NCBI RefSeq assembly: GCF_030409685.1
Contig: NZ_JAUFQJ010000002.1
Span: 496,001-560,000 of the forward strand
From: Ferruginibacter paludis
GTDB lineage: Bacteria; Bacteroidota; Bacteroidia; Chitinophagales; Chitinophagaceae
Length of the DNA stretch: 64,000 nt
Reading direction: 5' to 3'
The notes under the pieces are model-generated. The model did no database searches and was not told where the DNA came from. It saw only the letters and a program-made list of their open reading frames with translations. A program made the translations under genes and the position numbers. Below, one piece after another: positions 61,311 to 64,000 of the stretch. How positions within the stretch are numbered: position 1 is the stretch's first letter; every line of letters starts with the position of its first letter.

Positions 61311-61691
61311 ATGAAAAAAATGATTGCACTAGCCATATTTGGCTGCCTTACCATTGCCGCCGTTTCTGCACAAAAAACACCTGCCAAACTACTGCGCCAT
61401 GTGGTAATGTTTAAATTTAAAGACGATGCATCTGCTGAAGGCATTAAATCTGTTGAAGATGCTTTTATGGCTTTAAAAGGAAAGATCAGCCTGATCAAGG
61501 ATGTAGAGTGGGGAACCAACAATAGTCCTGAAAAATTAAACGAAGGCTTAACCCACTGTTTTTTTGTAACCTTTGCCAGCGAAAAGGATAGGGATGATTA
61601 CCTCGTGCACCCTGCACATCTTGCCTTTGTAACCATTCTAAAACCGTACCTTGATAAAGCGATTGTGCTGGATTACTGGGCAAAAAAATAA
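61311..61691 (+). CDS. Exported Dabb-domain protein
   Basis: The 126-residue protein has a signal peptide (MKKMIALAIFGCLTIAAVSAQ) and a stress-responsive dimeric alpha/beta-barrel domain (LLRHVVMFKFKDDASAEGIKSVEDAF, THCFFVTFASEKDRDDYLVHPAH). The HVVMFKFK and YLVHPAH segments are the Dabb hallmarks. Members are of varied function. It lies 95 bases upstream of a second Dabb gene that lacks a signal, so one is exported and one is not. Confidence 0.85.
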   Translation: MKKMIALAIFGCLTIAAVSAQKTPAKLLRHVVMFKFKDDASAEGIKSVEDAFMALKGKISLIKDVEWGTNNSPEKLNEGLTHCFFVTFASEKDRDDYLVHPAHLAFVTILKPYLDKAIVLDYWAKK

Positions 61692-61786
61692 GTTACTCCA
61701 TTGCTAAAGTAACCCGGTCAATAACAGTTTGCCAATGTATTTTTCATTATTTTACATGTAATAATTCTCTCAAAAAATGCTACTCC

Positions 61787-62104
61787 ATGTTTGAAAAAAA
61801 TGTTTTTATTCACCATGTTTATTTTTGGCTGAATAACCCCGAAAATCAACAAGACCGCAACGGGTTGATTGAAGGATTGAAAAAATTATCAGCAGCCTCC
61901 ACCATACAGGCTTTCCATATCGGTGTGCCGGCTGCCACCAGCCGTGATGTGATTGATACCAGCTACAGTGTATCGTGGTTGTTGCTTTTTAAAAACAAAG
62001 AAGACCAGGATGTTTACCAGACAGATCCGGTCCATTTAAACTTTGTTGCAACCTGCAAGCATCTGTGGAGTAAAGTAGTGGTATACGATACTGTGGGAGT
62101 ATGA
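61787..62104 (+). CDS. Cytoplasmic Dabb-domain protein
   Basis: The 105-residue protein has the Dabb fold without a signal: FIHHVYFWLNNPENQQDRNGLIEGL and LFKNKEDQDVYQTDPVHLNFV. The family often forms dimers. It is a neighbour of the exported Dabb protein but clearly diverged from it. A Gfo/Idh/MocA dehydrogenase gene follows 70 bases downstream. Confidence 0.85.
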   Translation: MFEKNVFIHHVYFWLNNPENQQDRNGLIEGLKKLSAASTIQAFHIGVPAATSRDVIDTSYSVSWLLLFKNKEDQDVYQTDPVHLNFVATCKHLWSKVVVYDTVGV

Positions 62105-62173
62105 AAAAGGTTGTAAAATGATCAATGCATCATATAATTTAAAACGATAAAATTGCCACATTAATAAAAAAGT

Positions 62174-63589
62174 ATGAAAAAGAAACAAGATCAAAATTCA
62201 CGCAGAAAGTTTATTAAAAATGTTTCTGTTGCAGCTACGGGATTCTTTATTGTTCCCCGCCACGTACTGGGCAAGGGCTTTATAGCGCCCAGCGATAAAT
62301 TAAATATTGCAGGTATTGGGGCTGGTGGTAAGGGAGCAAGCGACTTATCAGAATTTTCAAAAAGTCCGGCAGCCAATGTAATCGTTTTGTGCGATGTAGA
62401 CGACCGCTCGGCTGCCAATTCGAGAAAACGCTTTCCCAATGCCAAGTACTATAAAGACTTTCGGGAGATGCTGGCAAAGGAAGGAAAAAATATTGACGCT
62501 GTGTCTGTTTCAACGCCTGATCATACCCATGCTGTAGCAGCGCTTGCCGCCATGCAAATGGGTAAACATGTGTACGTGCAGAAACCTATGACACATGATA
62601 TTTATGAAGCAAGAATTTTAACCCAGGCTGCAAAAAAATATAAGGTAGTAACTCAAATGGGCAACCAGGGCGCTTCATTTGATGGCGTTAAAAAAATGCA
62701 GGACTGGTATAAAGCTGGCTTGATTGGCGATGCTATTGATATCCGTTGCTGGACGAACAGGCCTGTATGGCCGCAGGGCTTTGGCAAGCCGACCGGCAAA
62801 GAAGAAGTGCCGCCGGAATTAGACTGGAATTTATGGCTGGGGCCAACCGCCTGGGAAGAATACCACAAAGGGTTTGTGCCTTTTAACTGGCGTGGCTACC
62901 CGAGCTTTGGCACGGGGTCTTTGGGAGATATGGGATGTCATATAATTGATCCTGCTTTTAAAACTACGGGTCTTGGTTATCCTTCGGAAGTTGAATGCAG
63001 CGCCGTAGATTTATATGAACAAATGTGGAACCCAGCTTATCATCCTGATAGTTTCCCTGCAGCATCTTCACTAAAATTAAAATTTCCTGGTAAGAATGGA
63101 AAGCCGGATTGTATACTGCATTGGGTAGATGGCGGACTGTTGCCGGACCGGCCGGAAGAATTATTGCCAAACGAATTAATGGGCGATGATGGTGGGGGAG
63201 CTATCATTACCGGTACAAAAGGTAAAATGATGTGTGGCACGTATGGTAACAACGCCATATTATTGCCAACTGAACGTTCTAAAGAAGTAAATGTTCCCCA
63301 GGTAACCAAAAGGGTTCCCGAAGGTCATTATATTCAATGGGTAAATGCATGCATTGCAGGTTATGGTAAAAATGAACTCAGCTCTTCCTTCGACTACGCC
63401 GGACCGTTAACAGAATCCATCTTAATGGGTAACCTTGCATTGCGTTCCTGGAATATTAAAGAAGGAAAAAATTTCCCGGGAAGAAAGAAGTTGTTGTGGG
63501 ATGCAGAAAATATGAAGATCACCAACTATGACCCTGCCAACCAGTTTGTAAGAAGAACTTACAGAGATGGTTATAAGTTTGAATTGTAG
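62174..63589 (+). CDS. Gfo/Idh/MocA-family oxidoreductase with Tat-like signal
   Basis: The 471-residue protein starts KKKQDQNSRRKFIKNVSVAA, a twin-arginine-type signal. A nucleotide-binding domain (LNIAGIGAGGKGASDLSEF, VIVLCDVDD) and the family motif VQKPMTHDIYEAR with the catalytic Lys follow. GSLGDMGCHIIDPAF is the C-terminal domain His region. These enzymes use a tightly bound NAD(P) on sugars or inositols, and many Bacteroidota copies are periplasmic. The substrate is not determinable. It is closed by a bidirectional terminator. Confidence 0.9.
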   Translation: MKKKQDQNSRRKFIKNVSVAATGFFIVPRHVLGKGFIAPSDKLNIAGIGAGGKGASDLSEFSKSPAANVIVLCDVDDRSAANSRKRFPNAKYYKDFREMLAKEGKNIDAVSVSTPDHTHAVAALAAMQMGKHVYVQKPMTHDIYEARILTQAAKKYKVVTQMGNQGASFDGVKKMQDWYKAGLIGDAIDIRCWTNRPVWPQGFGKPTGKEEVPPELDWNLWLGPTAWEEYHKGFVPFNWRGYPSFGTGSLGDMGCHIIDPAFKTTGLGYPSEVECSAVDLYEQMWNPAYHPDSFPAASSLKLKFPGKNGKPDCILHWVDGGLLPDRPEELLPNELMGDDGGGAIITGTKGKMMCGTYGNNAILLPTERSKEVNVPQVTKRVPEGHYIQWVNACIAGYGKNELSSSFDYAGPLTESILMGNLALRSWNIKEGKNFPGRKKLLWDAENMKITNYDPANQFVRRTYRDGYKFEL

Positions 63590-63607
63590 CAGTAAAAAAA
63601 TAGCAAT

Positions 63608-63638
63608 AAAAAACCTCCACTTTAAATGGAGGTTTTTT
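63608..63638. terminator. Bidirectional terminator after the Gfo/Idh/MocA gene
   Basis: AAAAAACCTCCA and TGGAGGTTTTTT are perfect inverted arms of 12 bases with a 7-base loop. It serves both convergent genes. Confidence 0.9.
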
Positions 63639-63656
63639 ATTAGCCTGTCGGCGATA

Positions 63657-64000
63657 TTACATTTCAAGTAACTTATACATTTCTTCCAGTTTGGGAGATA
63701 AAATAATTTCAGTCCTCCTGTTTTTGGCTCTTCCTTCTGGTGTGGAATTGCTTTCCAGCTGATCATAAAAACTATGTCCGGAGGCTATTACCCTTGTGGG
63801 ATCTACTTTGTAATTATTCACCAATACCCGTACTATCGCATTGGCCCTTGCTGTACTCAAATCCCAGTTGTCCTGGTATTTACCCCTGATAGGAATGCTG
63901 TCCGTATGTCCTTCAATATTTACGGCTACATCAGATTCGAGGTTTAAAACGGCTGCCAGTTTTGACAAAGCATCTACGCCATTTTTATTCACTACTGCAC
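63657..64000 (-). CDS. OmpA/MotB-like peptidoglycan-binding domain protein (5' part outside window)
   Basis: The visible C-terminal 114 or so residues are an OmpA-like domain: AAVLNLESDVAVNIEGHTDS, then DLSTARANAIVRVLVNNYKVDP, RVIASGHSFYDQL and RAKNRRTEIILSPKLEEM. These motifs bind the diaminopimelate of peptidoglycan. The frame remains open to the window edge, so the apparent GTG start at 63992 is internal. The full gene could be an OmpA-type lipoprotein or a motor-like protein; the N-terminus is needed to tell. Confidence 0.85.
   Translation of the reverse strand, partial: AVVNKNGVDALSKLAAVLNLESDVAVNIEGHTDSIPIRGKYQDNWDLSTARANAIVRVLVNNYKVDPTRVIASGHSFYDQLESNSTPEGRAKNRRTEIILSPKLEEMYKLLEM

Overview
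The window looks like a chromosomal segment of a Bacteroidota bacterium, most likely of the Chitinophagaceae type. The basis is: secreted proteins ending in type IX secretion (T9SS) sorting domains; promoters with the Bacteroidota -7 box TAnnTTTG; little Shine-Dalgarno signal before starts; the gene order infA-rpmJ-rpsM-rpsK-rpsD-rpoA-rplQ; a LytTR two-component pair; a BBP2-type porin next to ammonium transporters; and moderately AT-rich DNA. No rRNA, tRNA, transposase, phage gene or CRISPR array was seen. Genus-level placement is inference.

Layout. 1-2000: the end of a cupredoxin-like T9SS protein, a small conserved protein and a lipoprotein. 2061-5949: the ribosomal/RNA polymerase alpha block. 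6120-9258: carA, aroQ and a large protein of unknown function. 9462-20760: a branched-chain amino acid block (leuA, leuB, then ilvD, ilvB, a DinB-like gene, a methyltransferase, ilvN, ilvC, ilvA). 20840-33115: nitrogen assimilation (gltB, gltD, amt, porin, amt) followed by nhaA. 33216-36701: small membrane proteins and PEP carboxylase, on the minus strand. 36857-41907: the threonine block thrA-thrB-thrC. 41937-45703: a YiiX-like papain-fold protein, a YtxJ bacilliredoxin with a tiny lipoprotein, an exonuclease and a dolichol-phosphate-mannose-synthase-like glycosyltransferase. 46117-55764: a hexuronate/pectin-type cluster (PfkB kinase, SGNH hydrolase, uxaB, uxaC, YhcH, a large secreted beta-helix protein). 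55840-64000: a LytTR regulator/kinase pair, a universal stress protein, and mixed small enzymes up to a truncated OmpA-like gene.

How the genes fit together. PEP carboxylase supplies oxaloacetate for aspartate, ThrABC makes threonine, IlvA opens isoleucine synthesis from threonine, and IlvBN/C/D with LeuA/B make isoleucine, valine and leucine. GltBD and the Amt proteins supply the nitrogen. leuC and leuD are not in the window.

The strongest unusual signals are two short leader peptides missed by ordinary length cut-offs. A 35-codon peptide with 11 branched-chain residues in a 13-residue run lies between a consensus promoter and a terminator, just before ilvD. A 19-codon peptide with seven threonines lies before thrA. 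Both look like ribosome-mediated attenuators analogous to E. coli ilvL and thrL. Other points of note are two families of small intergenic repeats (one running into the 5' end of ilvA), a TTG start behind an in-frame amber codon in the glycosyltransferase gene, and two overlooked small membrane or lipid-anchored proteins.
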